A stretch of DNA of 44,400 nucleotides. Origin: a virus. Shown one piece after another: positions 17,617 to 27,237 of the stretch. The notes under the pieces are model-generated. The model was not told the DNA's origin, searched no databases, and saw only the letters and a list, made by a program, of their open reading frames with translations. A program made the position numbers and the translations under genes. The stretch is from positions 1-44,400 of the IMG/VR virus record IMGVR_UViG_3300017605_000171. One strand, 5' to 3'. Each line of letters begins with the position of its first letter. Within the stretch, counting starts at the first letter, position 1.

Positions 17617-20600
17617 TGGAAAATGATTTTAGCAGCAGTTCTATCATAGCAGCAGCAGACACTGCTAATATGCAGGCTGGTGCTGATGAGTCTCTTCTGG
17701 AGCGCGCTAGTACTTTTACAGGAGCTGCTATACTTAGTGGTATTTATAGCATTTACAATACTGCTGCTGGAGCCGCGAATTATCTGGGAGCAGATATTGA
17801 GAAAGCAGATGTTGCTAAAACTCTTTCAGAGAATGACGCCAATCAAGGTGAGTATTATCAAAGAAATAAAGAAGCCATTGATGCTACTGGCTTTATGCTT
17901 ACCTCTCTTATTCCTGGCGGTCTTGCACTTAAAGGTTTACAGCTTGCAAAAGCTGGAACTCTTATTGGCCCCTACGGACGCGCGCTAGGTTACTTTAGTG
18001 ATAGGCGCACGGCTGCGCTTACTGCTGCACTTGACGAACTAGGAACTAGTGGCGGCACTATCTTCAACCAGATTAGCAGAAACAAGCTTGCGGCTATGGG
18101 CTGGGAAACAGCAGACAACGTGCTACAAGTAGCAGCATTTGAGACTGCTGTTTCTGCTACTATGAAGCAGTCGCCACTTCTGGAAAAAGATGATTTGGCA
18201 GATATTGGCTGGAATATTGCTAAAACTGCTGCCATTTTTGGGCCTATCGGCGGTGCCATTAGTTCTCTAGCTATTCACAATGTGTATAAAAATGCTAGCA
18301 GACTCATTGAGCCGGAGATGCGGAAGTATGACCTTCTTCATGTGCTCAACGGAGTTAACGATATTCCTGATGGCAGTAAAGCTTTCCTACTTCTTAAGAG
18401 TGCGTTGGAACGTCCCGGCGAAGGATTCAATATACCATTCCAGCATCCTTACTTAACTGAGGGAAAGACTTACGAACTTCCTACCAGTGCTGCAATGCTT
18501 CGTGCGCGTGACACTGGAACTAAGCATGCGTGGACAGAACTTGATAACCTCACCAAACTTATGGCAGGGGGTGATGAGGAAGTTGCTGGTGCTTTCTCCC
18601 ACTATATCTATCGCACAGTTGGAGAGATGCAACAAGCTGGCCGCGACATTCCTGCTATCACGGGATTTCTTGAGGACAACTTACTTAACGTCAGTAAGAT
18701 TTCCAGAATATCTGACAAAGCAGATAAAGGCATGGGAGATTTATTCTACCTTGCTAAAGAAATTCCGAAAGAAACTTATTCACAAATTAAGACTGTGGAT
18801 GATTTCATCAATGCTATTCGTAGTCGCGCCCCATTCGAGAAAAATGCTGGCAGTCAGCCCTATGAGATTCTAGGAAACTTTGATGATGTTAAGATTGCTT
18901 CGATTGGGGATACTTCCGATGCTGTTTCTCGTTTCCCGCGCTATGCAACTCCTGCCGATGCTTATGCTGATGGCATTGACGTAGTAGTTATGCGTGGTGG
19001 AACTCTTAGAATTAATCCTAAGTCTGAGCGAATCGTTGACCACTCTGACCCGCTGCTGCGCCCGCGCCAGTATTTCAATATGCCGTCTAGGAGTTTCTCC
19101 TACACCGCGCAACCCACCATTGCAGATATGGGAACGGTAGCAGTTGTTGGTGCTAAGGATACAGTTATTGCTGGAACTCAGCCAGCAAGAGTAATGAAGA
19201 TGTTTGATGATTTTGAATTGAGGAAGATGACTACGGTAGATGCTAGTGCGCGTTATGCTTGGCTTGCTCATAAGACAGGTGATAACTACACACTGGCCGC
19301 GCTTCCTCACCGTATTTCTGCTACTGACTTTCCTATGCTGGAACGTATTATGCAGGAAGGTGCAGAGAAGTGGAAAGACATTGAGCTTGTTTCCATTGAT
19401 GGCAGCTCCAGGAAAGTTGGAGACATTGCTAACTTTGGAGAGTTTCTCACCAGCCAGAAGTTAGGAACACTGAAAAATCATTTTGCTGAAGGGCCGGAGG
19501 ATTTACTATCTCTGGGAGTTAAACTAAATGTGGATTCATCGTGGGTGCAGAAAGCTATTGAGCATAACTTTGTATTTACTGACGACTTGATTGCTGGTGC
19601 TACTGTTCCTCTGCATCGTTCTCTTTATCCTGCTAACGTAGAAGTTCGCTGGGATTTCAGTAAGACCGTGAAAGCAGCAAAAGGACTCGTACAAGACCAA
19701 CCTACCCTAGTAGGAACTAGTGGGCGCACTCTTCCTGCTGCTGGTAAGGCTGATTTTGTTCAGGCACTTCCTGATGGTGCTGGTAATGCTATCTATGGAG
19801 AACTAGGAACTACTTATGCGATTAAAATTGGTAAACAGCAAGCTGAAGATGCGGCTGTTTCTGTGCTTGGAAAGTGGTATCACCTTCTGCCTGATTTGGC
19901 GGAAGATGCAACTAAAGGTGCGGATTCACGTGGTGCAGGGCCAACATTGGCAGGTGCTTCCAATGCTGACTACGGCGATTCTCTGCGCTCAACTTTCCAG
20001 TTTGCGGGTAACATCACAAACCAGGCAATTAAGGAGGCAGCAAATCTACAGTTGGCTCGCTTCCAACCCATAATGATTCGTATTGCAGATGACAAGGAAG
20101 CTGCTGCGGAACTGGGCATCCTTACTACTCGTCTGCGTAGGTCGTCAGAGAAGTTTGTAATTGACCCTAACGATAGCACCAGACTTGTTAACAAAAAAAC
20201 TTTGATGGTTAATGAGGATGGAACTACATCAGTCTCTACTGCTAAGATTGATGAGCTTAAGAAAGCCGGTGTTGATACTGTCTATCAGATGAAGAACAGT
20301 AACACAGTTGACTTCATTAATACTTACAGAGAAGCTAATGCTCAGTGGGTGGAGAAGAGGAAAGTATTGCTCTCAGCGCGCGGCTGGAACATTAACTGGG
20401 ATGCGAATGTAATTCACGTTCCTCCCGTAGATACTGGTCGTTATCCCTTCTTCGCCTTTGTGCGAAAGAGAGAAGGTTTCTTAGGAGCTAGCAGTGAAGT
20501 AAGTATGATTACTGCTAGAACCGATGCTGAGTTGCGGAAACTTACTGATGGCGTTCCGCGTGGAGAGTATGATGTTCTCTTCAAAGAAAATACCAAAGCT

Positions 20601-22850
20601 TATCACAAAGCTAAGAGCACTTACGACTACCAACTTTCTATGAAGGAACCAGCAGTTAATAGTGACCTTCAGAAAGCTGGTGTGCTTGGTGATTTCTTCC
20701 CTGAAACTGCCTCGGATGTTGTGCTTGAAGATTATCTTCGTCATATCCAACAGCAAGAATCCAGAGTAGTGCGGCTAGGTGTTGAGACCAAATACGCACA
20801 GCAATTTGCAGAACTTCGTAATCTTGGACGCCAGTTCGAGGAAATTTCTACTTCCAAGATGCAGGCTGATGTTAAGAAATTCAAGAGTCAGATTGAAAAT
20901 CCTTTCGAGGAATATACCAAGTTAGCTCTTGACATTAGCAAGCGTAGCGAATACACCCTGCTTCACGATGCTAATGAATTTGCTGAGTCTCTTGGCAGAA
21001 CTGCCTACCGAATGTTTGAGCTTAATAAAGACAAAGCTCTTAGCAGGATGGTGTCTTGGGAAGAAGCTAATAAGATTTCTGAGGGCTTTGGTATCAAAGG
21101 CCCCTACAATGCTAATAACATTGAGCAGTATATTGCTGCTAATTCTCCTGCCGAACGAAGCCTTACAAAAGAGTTTGTAGGCAAGGCTAATACGATGATG
21201 GTTAATTTTGCTCTCCGTTTGGATATGGTGCAAAGTTTAATCAACACTATTAGCACTCCTATTCTGCTATCCACGGAAATGTCTAGCATCAGAACGCTCG
21301 TTGCTAATGACTCTGCACTTGCCGGGAAGTTAGCAGAACTTCGTAGCGTGCAAATTCCTGGCATGGACGCGGCAGTTCCTTCTACTCTCAAGCTTCTTGG
21401 GCGCGCTATCCAAAACTTCTTCGGAGATAACAAAGAGCAGCTCCTTAGTCGTTACAAGGATATTAGAGTCATCAATGAAACCATGAGTAAGTATCATGAG
21501 ATGATTGATGCCTTCTCTCTCAAGCCGTGGCAGGGAGTAAACAAGTATAAAGAAATGGGAGATAAAGGAATTGAGATTGGTGCTAAGTTCACTGGCAATG
21601 CTTGGAGTGAGGAATTTACTCGCTTCGTATCTGCCAATGTAATGCACCAACTCACTGACCCAATAGTTGAAGCAGGTAAGATGAGCTTGAAGGAGCAAAA
21701 TGCTTATATCAGTATCTTCGTTAACAGAGTGCAAGGAAATTACCTCGCATCTCAAAGACCTATTGCTTTCCAAGGAGTGCTTGGCTCGGCTGTCAGTCTC
21801 TTTCAAACTTACCAGTTTAATCTCCTCCAACAGTTATTCCGTCACGTCGCAACAGGAGATAACAAAACTGTCTTCACTATGATGGGTATGCAGGGAGCCT
21901 TATATGGTGCTAACGGTATTCCGTTCTTTGAGGCTGTTAATAATTATCTCATTGGTCAAAGTAGCCTCAACCCGACTCACAAAGACCTCTACTCTACAAC
22001 CGCACTGGCTAGTAAAGCAGTTACTGGTAGCACTAGCATGGGTGAATGGCTTATGTATGGAACCGCGTCAGCCTTCCCCTTCTGGAGTAGCAACGCTCCT
22101 GCTCTTTATACTCGTGGCGATATTAACCCTCGTCACATCAGTGTTCTGCCTATATCTCCTGCTGATTGGGTTGGAGTTGATGGCAGTATTAGGATGGTGA
22201 GTAATCTTATTGACTTCGGAAAGAAAGCTGTGCAAGGTGCTGACATGAGCACTTCACTACTGGAAGCTCTGGAGCACAATGGAATTAATCGGCCATTGGC
22301 AGGAATGGCGCAGGTTGTTGCAGGCAGGAGCACTACAAGCAAAGGTAGTCTCATCAGTGCTAACAACGACTTCCTTAGCCTTGCGACTCTATCACGGATT
22401 GCTGGTGCAAAACCGATGGATGAGAGTCTCGCGCTCAATACCTACTTCCGCATTAACGGGTATCAAGCTGCTGACCAGCAACGCTTAGAAGCTTTGGGAG
22501 AAACAGTTAAGACAAAGTTGAAGAATAACAAGATGCCTACATCAGAGGAGATGCAAGCTTTTCAACTTGAGTATGTTAAGTCTGGTGGCAGGATTGAAAA
22601 CTACTCCGCTGCCCTCCAACGCTGGAGTAAAGATGCTAATGTCAGCATTGTTAACAAGCTGATGCAGGAGCATCAAACTAGCTACAGCAAAAACATGCTT
22701 AGCAATATGGGTGGGCGGCAACTTCCAGATTACAGGAATACTGGAACTGCTCAACCTGTAATTCCAGCAGCTACTGATGAAAATGAGGATGTTGACCAAA
22801 CAGAGCAGTATCGACGCTCTAGCAATCGCTACGGCGGTGTGCGCGGTTAA
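17616..22850 (+). CDS. Giant internal/ejection protein (1744 aa)
   Basis: The largest gene, 1744 aa, last of the rightward arm. It starts at 17616 behind GGAG. Long helical stretches dominate; hydrophobic Gly/Ala segments near residues 95-110 and 205-220 (AKTAAIFGPIGGAISSLAI) could interact with membranes during ejection. No enzymatic motif was recognised. Size, location after a transglycosylase-bearing virion protein and composition fit the largest ejected protein of podoviruses. The stop codon overlaps the stop of the convergent ATPase gene. Confidence 0.72.
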   Translation: MENDFSSSSIIAAADTANMQAGADESLLERASTFTGAAILSGIYSIYNTAAGAANYLGADIEKADVAKTLSENDANQGEYYQRNKEAIDATGFMLTSLIPGGLALKGLQLAKAGTLIGPYGRALGYFSDRRTAALTAALDELGTSGGTIFNQISRNKLAAMGWETADNVLQVAAFETAVSATMKQSPLLEKDDLADIGWNIAKTAAIFGPIGGAISSLAIHNVYKNASRLIEPEMRKYDLLHVLNGVNDIPDGSKAFLLLKSALERPGEGFNIPFQHPYLTEGKTYELPTSAAMLRARDTGTKHAWTELDNLTKLMAGGDEEVAGAFSHYIYRTVGEMQQAGRDIPAITGFLEDNLLNVSKISRISDKADKGMGDLFYLAKEIPKETYSQIKTVDDFINAIRSRAPFEKNAGSQPYEILGNFDDVKIASIGDTSDAVSRFPRYATPADAYADGIDVVVMRGGTLRINPKSERIVDHSDPLLRPRQYFNMPSRSFSYTAQPTIADMGTVAVVGAKDTVIAGTQPARVMKMFDDFELRKMTTVDASARYAWLAHKTGDNYTLAALPHRISATDFPMLERIMQEGAEKWKDIELVSIDGSSRKVGDIANFGEFLTSQKLGTLKNHFAEGPEDLLSLGVKLNVDSSWVQKAIEHNFVFTDDLIAGATVPLHRSLYPANVEVRWDFSKTVKAAKGLVQDQPTLVGTSGRTLPAAGKADFVQALPDGAGNAIYGELGTTYAIKIGKQQAEDAAVSVLGKWYHLLPDLAEDATKGADSRGAGPTLAGASNADYGDSLRSTFQFAGNITNQAIKEAANLQLARFQPIMIRIADDKEAAAELGILTTRLRRSSEKFVIDPNDSTRLVNKKTLMVNEDGTTSVSTAKIDELKKAGVDTVYQMKNSNTVDFINTYREANAQWVEKRKVLLSARGWNINWDANVIHVPPVDTGRYPFFAFVRKREGFLGASSEVSMITARTDAELRKLTDGVPRGEYDVLFKENTKAYHKAKSTYDYQLSMKEPAVNSDLQKAGVLGDFFPETASDVVLEDYLRHIQQQESRVVRLGVETKYAQQFAELRNLGRQFEEISTSKMQADVKKFKSQIENPFEEYTKLALDISKRSEYTLLHDANEFAESLGRTAYRMFELNKDKALSRMVSWEEANKISEGFGIKGPYNANNIEQYIAANSPAERSLTKEFVGKANTMMVNFALRLDMVQSLINTISTPILLSTEMSSIRTLVANDSALAGKLAELRSVQIPGMDAAVPSTLKLLGRAIQNFFGDNKEQLLSRYKDIRVINETMSKYHEMIDAFSLKPWQGVNKYKEMGDKGIEIGAKFTGNAWSEEFTRFVSANVMHQLTDPIVEAGKMSLKEQNAYISIFVNRVQGNYLASQRPIAFQGVLGSAVSLFQTYQFNLLQQLFRHVATGDNKTVFTMMGMQGALYGANGIPFFEAVNNYLIGQSSLNPTHKDLYSTTALASKAVTGSTSMGEWLMYGTASAFPFWSSNAPALYTRGDINPRHISVLPISPADWVGVDGSIRMVSNLIDFGKKAVQGADMSTSLLEALEHNGINRPLAGMAQVVAGRSTTSKGSLISANNDFLSLATLSRIAGAKPMDESLALNTYFRINGYQAADQQRLEALGETVKTKLKNNKMPTSEEMQAFQLEYVKSGGRIENYSAALQRWSKDANVSIVNKLMQEHQTSYSKNMLSNMGGRQLPDYRNTGTAQPVIPAATDENEDVDQTEQYRRSSNRYGGVRG

Positions 22851-22853
22851 CCG
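22844..22853. other. Convergent junction with overlapping stop codons in a palindrome
   Basis: The 10-base palindrome CGGTTAACCG holds both stop codons of the converging arms (plus stop 22848-22850, minus stop 22847-22849). There is no T-tract on either side and no space for a bidirectional terminator, so each transcript can run into the other arm as antisense. Confidence 0.8.
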
Positions 22854-24121
22854 TGAGTTTCGTCAAACTCTTTAAGTAAACTATAATCCACGTAAACCAT
22901 CTTATTGTTAAGCGCACGCTGCTTAGGTAAGAATCCTTCTCCCTTCACTATCTGTATCTTATCAGCATTTTGGAGATTCACCAGTAGATTGCTGAGGTCA
23001 TTGACCTTATCTAGGTCATTAGATACTACCTTCCACAACTCCGGTAACTTCAGTGGCCGTTTAGTATCGTAGAGCGCGTTCATAATTTTGTTAGCTGCTT
23101 CTGCGTTCTTACTCTTACCAAACTCACCTAGTGCTTTTGGCATGAAGCTTTCAGTGTAGGTAAGCAAGCTGTTGGCTAGCAGTGCATCGTCAAGAGTTAC
23201 CACCTTGCTGACGCGGCAGGCAGCGCACACAATACAAAGCTTCAGTAAATGTGTGAATCTGCGAGTACTATAGTGTTTGAACCGCTGGTCTGCTATCTCC
23301 TGCCAACTCCTGTAAACTAAATCCAATGCACGCCTAGCATCAGCAGTAATAACTAAGCTTCCTCTGCATTGTTCACGCATTGCTCGGAGTGTATCTACTA
23401 TCTCCTTTTCTAGCTTAGGGTCTGGGTCACTAGGAAAAGTAAACTTCTTACCAGATGGTTCAGAGTAGACTAAGATAATTCTACTCATAATCCCTTGGCC
23501 CAGGGACTGCGGCGGAAACATTTGTTGGAAACCGGCATGGGTATTACCTCCGAGTAAAGAGACTGTCGGCTGGAAGATTTTAACACTCTTAGAGTTCTTG
23601 AGACGATACTTATAAAAACCTCTCTCATCGTCCCAGTCCCAAAGGTCGCCCAGGTCTGAAAGAAATTCCAAGTCTCCCGGCGGGAGGAAGTTATTAAACT
23701 CAGGGGCGACAATAAATACTTCTCTTGGGTCAGCTCCGGAAGTATCTTCCAGCCCTCCCTCACCAAATAGATTCTCAAAAACCTTGTCTGTGCCAGCTTT
23801 CTTCTTCTCATCTTCCCCGATACCTTCAAGGTCAAGCAAGAATTTTTCTTTCCGTGTCTTAGAAGCACTGAAGTTAGCATAGCCTGCATCCTGTAAGAGT
23901 TTCTTGATTGCGTAAGTAGCAGTGTTTTTGCGCGTGCCAGGATTCCCAATCAGCATGATATAGTGATTAGGAAATACACGAAACCTGCCCATGTTAATGT
24001 AGCAGTTTCGACCGAGAAATGCGCCTACGGCAGATATTAAACTCCACCGATAGTAAATCAGCGGTGGTTCAGTATCTTTGACGTAGGCAAAGAAAGAGTC
24101 GAAAAGACTCTTAGTTGCCAT
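22847..24121 (-). CDS. P-loop ATPase, helicase-like (DUF3987/YfjI-type)
   Basis: A 424-aa protein predicted to act in DNA replication as an ATP-driven helicase or loader. The P-loop GNPGTRKNT (residues 59-67) keeps the Lys-x-Thr order but has Arg where Gly is usual and Asn before the Thr. VFIVAPEFNNF (about 133-143) is a plausible Walker B-like strand with a Glu. The domain order (hydrophobic N-terminus, P-loop, ATPase core, winged-helix-like C-terminus about 350-424) fits the DUF3987 group common in phage replication modules. It is the last gene of the leftward arm. Confidence 0.68.
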   Translation of the reverse strand: MATKSLFDSFFAYVKDTEPPLIYYRWSLISAVGAFLGRNCYINMGRFRVFPNHYIMLIGNPGTRKNTATYAIKKLLQDAGYANFSASKTRKEKFLLDLEGIGEDEKKKAGTDKVFENLFGEGGLEDTSGADPREVFIVAPEFNNFLPPGDLEFLSDLGDLWDWDDERGFYKYRLKNSKSVKIFQPTVSLLGGNTHAGFQQMFPPQSLGQGIMSRIILVYSEPSGKKFTFPSDPDPKLEKEIVDTLRAMREQCRGSLVITADARRALDLVYRSWQEIADQRFKHYSTRRFTHLLKLCIVCAACRVSKVVTLDDALLANSLLTYTESFMPKALGEFGKSKNAEAANKIMNALYDTKRPLKLPELWKVVSNDLDKVNDLSNLLVNLQNADKIQIVKGEGFLPKQRALNNKMVYVDYSLLKEFDETHG

Positions 24122-24125
24122 GATG

Positions 24126-24455
24126 CTACTGCTTAAGTTCTATGTTGTCAGATGCTGTTATGTTTTCTATGGACTTAAAAGACATATCTTTCTTTTGAAG
24201 CCACATCACCAGAGCAGCTCTACCATCCTTGCCGAGAACTACTTTCTGACAAACCATAATATCTTCTGGTCGCAGTGTAGGATTATCCAGAAGATACTTA
24301 GCAACCATTGTTTCCTGATTTTGCTGCCAGATAAAACCAGCTATCTCAGCAGCCTTCTCAACAGATAGCTCAGGTTGCGAAGCATTAGCAGCCTCATCAA
24401 CAATAACTAAATCAGGCTGGCGTCCCTGTATTTTTACATCATCGTCGTTATTCAC
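24126..24455 (-). CDS. Unknown protein next to DNA polymerase
   Basis: A 109-aa acidic protein, mostly helical after residue 30. The start ATG overlaps the polymerase stop by 4 bases (ATGA), so it is translationally coupled to the polymerase, and the ATPase start follows 4 bases after its stop. The segment DLVIVDEAA resembles a Walker B strand but there is no P-loop, so I give it no ATPase role. A replisome accessory is a reasonable guess from position alone. Confidence 0.7.
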   Translation of the reverse strand: MNNDDDVKIQGRQPDLVIVDEAANASQPELSVEKAAEIAGFIWQQNQETMVAKYLLDNPTLRPEDIMVCQKVVLGKDGRAALVMWLQKKDMSFKSIENITASDNIELKQ

Positions 24456-26692
24456 TTGAGTTCACTCCATCGTTGTTTGCCGTGGGATACACTAACTGGA
24501 ATCAGCATAGTGCGTTTGATTTTATCTGCACCTACTATTTCTGTGGGACAAGTAAGATACTCACGAACTCTCTCGTTCACCCACTCAGCACCAACTTTAT
24601 ACTGATAAGGTAAGCTATCATGAATCTGTGCTTTAAGTCTAAGAACACCACGAAAGACACCATAAACAGATTCCCACCAAACTTTGTAGAAACATTTGTT
24701 CATGATGGATACAGAAAGATTCTGCGGCTTGTGTGCTACTGCTGCATTTAGGTAATGTTTGTTTCCTCTGGGGTCGCCAAAGAACCAACGCACATGACCT
24801 AAAGGTGAAGTAAGTTTTTTAGTTGTTTCTATCTCAAGAATTACTGATTGATAGAAAAGACCCTTTACTCTTGTGTAGGTAGCAGCATAGCGGTCTAAGC
24901 AATACTTGCATACAGCTTTCAAAGTTAAGGATGCAGGCAACTTCAGCAGCACCTTTGCCAGCGCAACTGCTTTCGGCCCCATTGTGTCTAGCATTACACC
25001 TTCTGCCATGTTGTAGTTAGCACCGTGATTGGTGCGCTTGCTGGTATCTCTTATCTCTTTTGCTGCCTTGTTGCGCGGAGCTTTCTTTTCTTCATCCCAG
25101 AGTTCTTCGTATTTAATTCCAAAAAACTCTTGAGCATTCCAACTATGATAGTCTTTTCCTGACTCGACAAGTTGTATAAGTTTCTCATCTCCTGACAGAT
25201 ATGCAACACAGCGTGCCTCAGATTGCTCAAAGTCAGGCTCGGCAAGTTTCCATCCAGCATCTGAAATGAGAAATGATTTAATACTGTCTCCTCTTGGGAT
25301 ATTCTGTATCTGAAACCCAAACCAAAAACTACTTTCCTTACTAGCGAGTCTCCCGGTGTCCGTGCCACCAGGGTCAAGTCGATAGTAAAGTCTCCACCTA
25401 TAAAGTTTATCCTCGACAATGTAAGTGGAAAGTAGTTTAGCTGCTGCTTTGTATTCTTTGATTTCACCGAGTATCCTTGAATTAAGTGGATGGCGGTATT
25501 CTGCCTTCATGGTATTAGCTTTGTCAGTGCTCTTCAAATCCTGACAGCCTAGAAGCTTGAAAAGCGTCAGCATCTGTTTCGGGCTTCGTGGATTGAAGTT
25601 GGGCGCGCTAACCATCTTCTGGATTGACACTAGTTTCTCTGCTGCTACTTTCTCTTTCTCTGCTTTAACCTTAGCAAACTGAACCTCATCAACCTTCCAA
25701 CCTTCTATCTCACAGTGAATAGCTGGAAATACTAATGGGAATTCACTGCGATAATTGTTGATAGCCCAAGCAGGGAGTTCCCCCATAAGAGCAAGAAAAG
25801 CATTAAGAGTAGCCCAGCCATCCATAGCATTATAGCGATAGTAGCTTTCAATGCCTCCAGATTTTCCATCGTCTTTCCAGTATCGTATATTGCGGAGCGT
25901 AAAAGCTCCCACAAAGTCCAGACGCTTAGGCAACTCAGAATACCAACTATGAAAGAGATGGAGAGTATCGAAATACCAATAAAGAATTGGGCAGTTAAAA
26001 CGCAATAGATATACAGCATCGTAGCTCCCACCTTGTAAGATTTTTGGGATTGGAAGCGCGCAGAATTTGCGAATCCATGTTAGAAAGAAGAGACTAGTAA
26101 ACGGGACAACCACTGAGTTACTGCGGTGACTACTATGCCAGTAGCCAGTAAAGCTAATACAACTGACGAGTAAATCAGGATTAGTTCGCGGTGTTTCGAT
26201 GTCAATAGCGATATAATCCGCAGCCTTAAATTCGTTGTAAAGATTTTCAATTGTAGATTCATCGGCAATTTCCCATTCAAATTTAGTTTGTTGGAACCAG
26301 CGCGCTGGCGCAGTTAACTTCTTGATAAACCTGTCAAATACAAACGCACCATAAGCAACAGACATTACGTGCTCAGGTGGATTTAGGACTACTACTGGAA
26401 TCTTAGTGGTGCGTGTTGCAAGCAGTGAGCCTTGATAGTCGTCAAGAGTAAGAGCCTTGCGCGTATCCGGCTTGTTGAAATCTAACGTAGCATTGAGTAT
26501 GCGCTCCAAGAGTTCCTGGTTTGCACACAGGATTCCTTCAATGGAGTGTTTACTGCACATTACTTCTAGTTCTGACACTGTATCAGGTGCGCGCATGAGC
26601 ACCTGAACAGGATGCCCAATTAGTGCTGACAGTCTGGAGAACCGCGCCAGATAATTCTGCTGGTCTGGCGTAGTTACTAGGAGCAGTTTCAT
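24452..26692 (-). CDS. DNA polymerase, family A, with 3'-5' exonuclease
   Basis: Replicates the phage genome. The 746-aa protein has an extra N-terminal domain (1-155), then the proofreading exonuclease: IAIDIET (Asp164, Glu166), SYDAVYL (Asp225) and YNAMDGWAT (Tyr287, Asp291). The polymerase domain shows TDTGRLAS (about 444-451), motif A DFEQSEAR (Asp487), motif B RDTSKRTNHGANY (Arg548, Lys552, Tyr560) and motif C QIHDS with Asp692. All catalytic acids are present; motif C has Ser693 where Glu is usual. The start overlaps the stop of the upstream gene (ATGA). Confidence 0.95.
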   Translation of the reverse strand: MKLLLVTTPDQQNYLARFSRLSALIGHPVQVLMRAPDTVSELEVMCSKHSIEGILCANQELLERILNATLDFNKPDTRKALTLDDYQGSLLATRTTKIPVVVLNPPEHVMSVAYGAFVFDRFIKKLTAPARWFQQTKFEWEIADESTIENLYNEFKAADYIAIDIETPRTNPDLLVSCISFTGYWHSSHRSNSVVVPFTSLFFLTWIRKFCALPIPKILQGGSYDAVYLLRFNCPILYWYFDTLHLFHSWYSELPKRLDFVGAFTLRNIRYWKDDGKSGGIESYYRYNAMDGWATLNAFLALMGELPAWAINNYRSEFPLVFPAIHCEIEGWKVDEVQFAKVKAEKEKVAAEKLVSIQKMVSAPNFNPRSPKQMLTLFKLLGCQDLKSTDKANTMKAEYRHPLNSRILGEIKEYKAAAKLLSTYIVEDKLYRWRLYYRLDPGGTDTGRLASKESSFWFGFQIQNIPRGDSIKSFLISDAGWKLAEPDFEQSEARCVAYLSGDEKLIQLVESGKDYHSWNAQEFFGIKYEELWDEEKKAPRNKAAKEIRDTSKRTNHGANYNMAEGVMLDTMGPKAVALAKVLLKLPASLTLKAVCKYCLDRYAATYTRVKGLFYQSVILEIETTKKLTSPLGHVRWFFGDPRGNKHYLNAAVAHKPQNLSVSIMNKCFYKVWWESVYGVFRGVLRLKAQIHDSLPYQYKVGAEWVNERVREYLTCPTEIVGADKIKRTMLIPVSVSHGKQRWSELK

Positions 26693-26925
26693 TTAATCTT
26701 CAAGTCCATAAATGCATCAGGAGTAGGATGCTTGCAGTGGTGAACCAGATACCTCTTAGGGTCGATGAGTCTCCACTGAGTATCGAAGCGTTCCCATACT
26801 AGCCCACCTTTACCGCAGAATTTGCAAGTACGAAGTCCATTGCGCTCAGGCCAGAAACTTATGCCTTCTTCATCATCTTCATCAAATTCTTCAAATTGAA
26901 GAGTATCCTCAGCATGGTCACCCAT
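26689..26925 (-). CDS. Small zinc-binding-type protein
   Basis: A 78-aa protein with an acidic N-terminus and a likely zinc site: CKFCGKGG (about residues 34-41) and YLVHHCKH near the C-terminus supply Cys/Cys and His/Cys. This short pattern recurs in small phage proteins encoded near replication genes; I know of no defined function. It is coupled to the polymerase gene by an ATGA overlap. Confidence 0.75.
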   Translation of the reverse strand: MGDHAEDTLQFEEFDEDDEEGISFWPERNGLRTCKFCGKGGLVWERFDTQWRLIDPKRYLVHHCKHPTPDAFMDLKIK

Positions 26926-27196
26926 AAGTTTCTCCTAGTCTTTCTGTCCAGAGTTGTTCTGCTCTTGGATTTTCATAGCAGTAACCACCGCCGCGTCTGT
27001 GAACAAAGGAGTATCCACCGCAGTTGCAGTTTCTTTTCCTATTTGCTTCGGGGAATCTATCCCAGCACACATAAAGGCTTGCAGCAGCGCAGTGTTTACA
27101 CTTTTTGGGTCTGACATAGAACCTCAGATGTTTAGAAATAGTCTGCCTTGTATTGCATCTGCTGCACCTACAAGGCACACTAGTCCTGCGACTCAT
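26918..27196 (-). CDS. Cysteine-rich zinc-ribbon protein
   Basis: A 92-aa basic protein with two candidate zinc sites: CRCSRC (9-14) with KHC (34-36), and CNCGG with a later Cys. The ending CNCGGYSFVHRRGGGYC resembles a small conserved phage family ending in a GY-F-HR-G pattern, which supports coding over the overlapping 60-aa frame on the same strand. The ATG at 27196 lacks a ribosome site; a GTG at 27178 stands behind AGGA and may be the true start. A strong hairpin lies just upstream. Confidence 0.7.
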   Translation of the reverse strand: MSRRTSVPCRCSRCNTRQTISKHLRFYVRPKKCKHCAAASLYVCWDRFPEANRKRNCNCGGYSFVHRRGGGYCYENPRAEQLWTERLGETYG

Positions 27197-27202
27197 AAGA
27201 AA

Positions 27203-27231
27203 TGGGGTGCCAGGATTATTCCCAGCACCCC
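27203..27231 (-). terminator. Hairpin after the putative ssDNA-binding gene
   Basis: Perfect 8-bp stem (27203-27210 with 27224-27231) and a 13-base loop, 7 bases downstream of the stop of the 27238-27687 gene in the transcribed direction. The following ATTTCTTAT is only weakly T-rich, so this may be a partial terminator or a 3'-end stabiliser that leaves the upstream message more abundant. Confidence 0.6.
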
Positions 27232-27237
27232 ACTTAG

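Noticed and set aside
24126-24455. Walker B-like DLVIVDEAA as proof of an ATPase
   Set aside because: No P-loop and only 109 aa; the match is too short to carry meaning.
26935-27117. 60-codon frame overlapping the zinc-ribbon gene
   Set aside because: The alternative frame has the cysteine pattern and conserved-looking ending; this one has neither.
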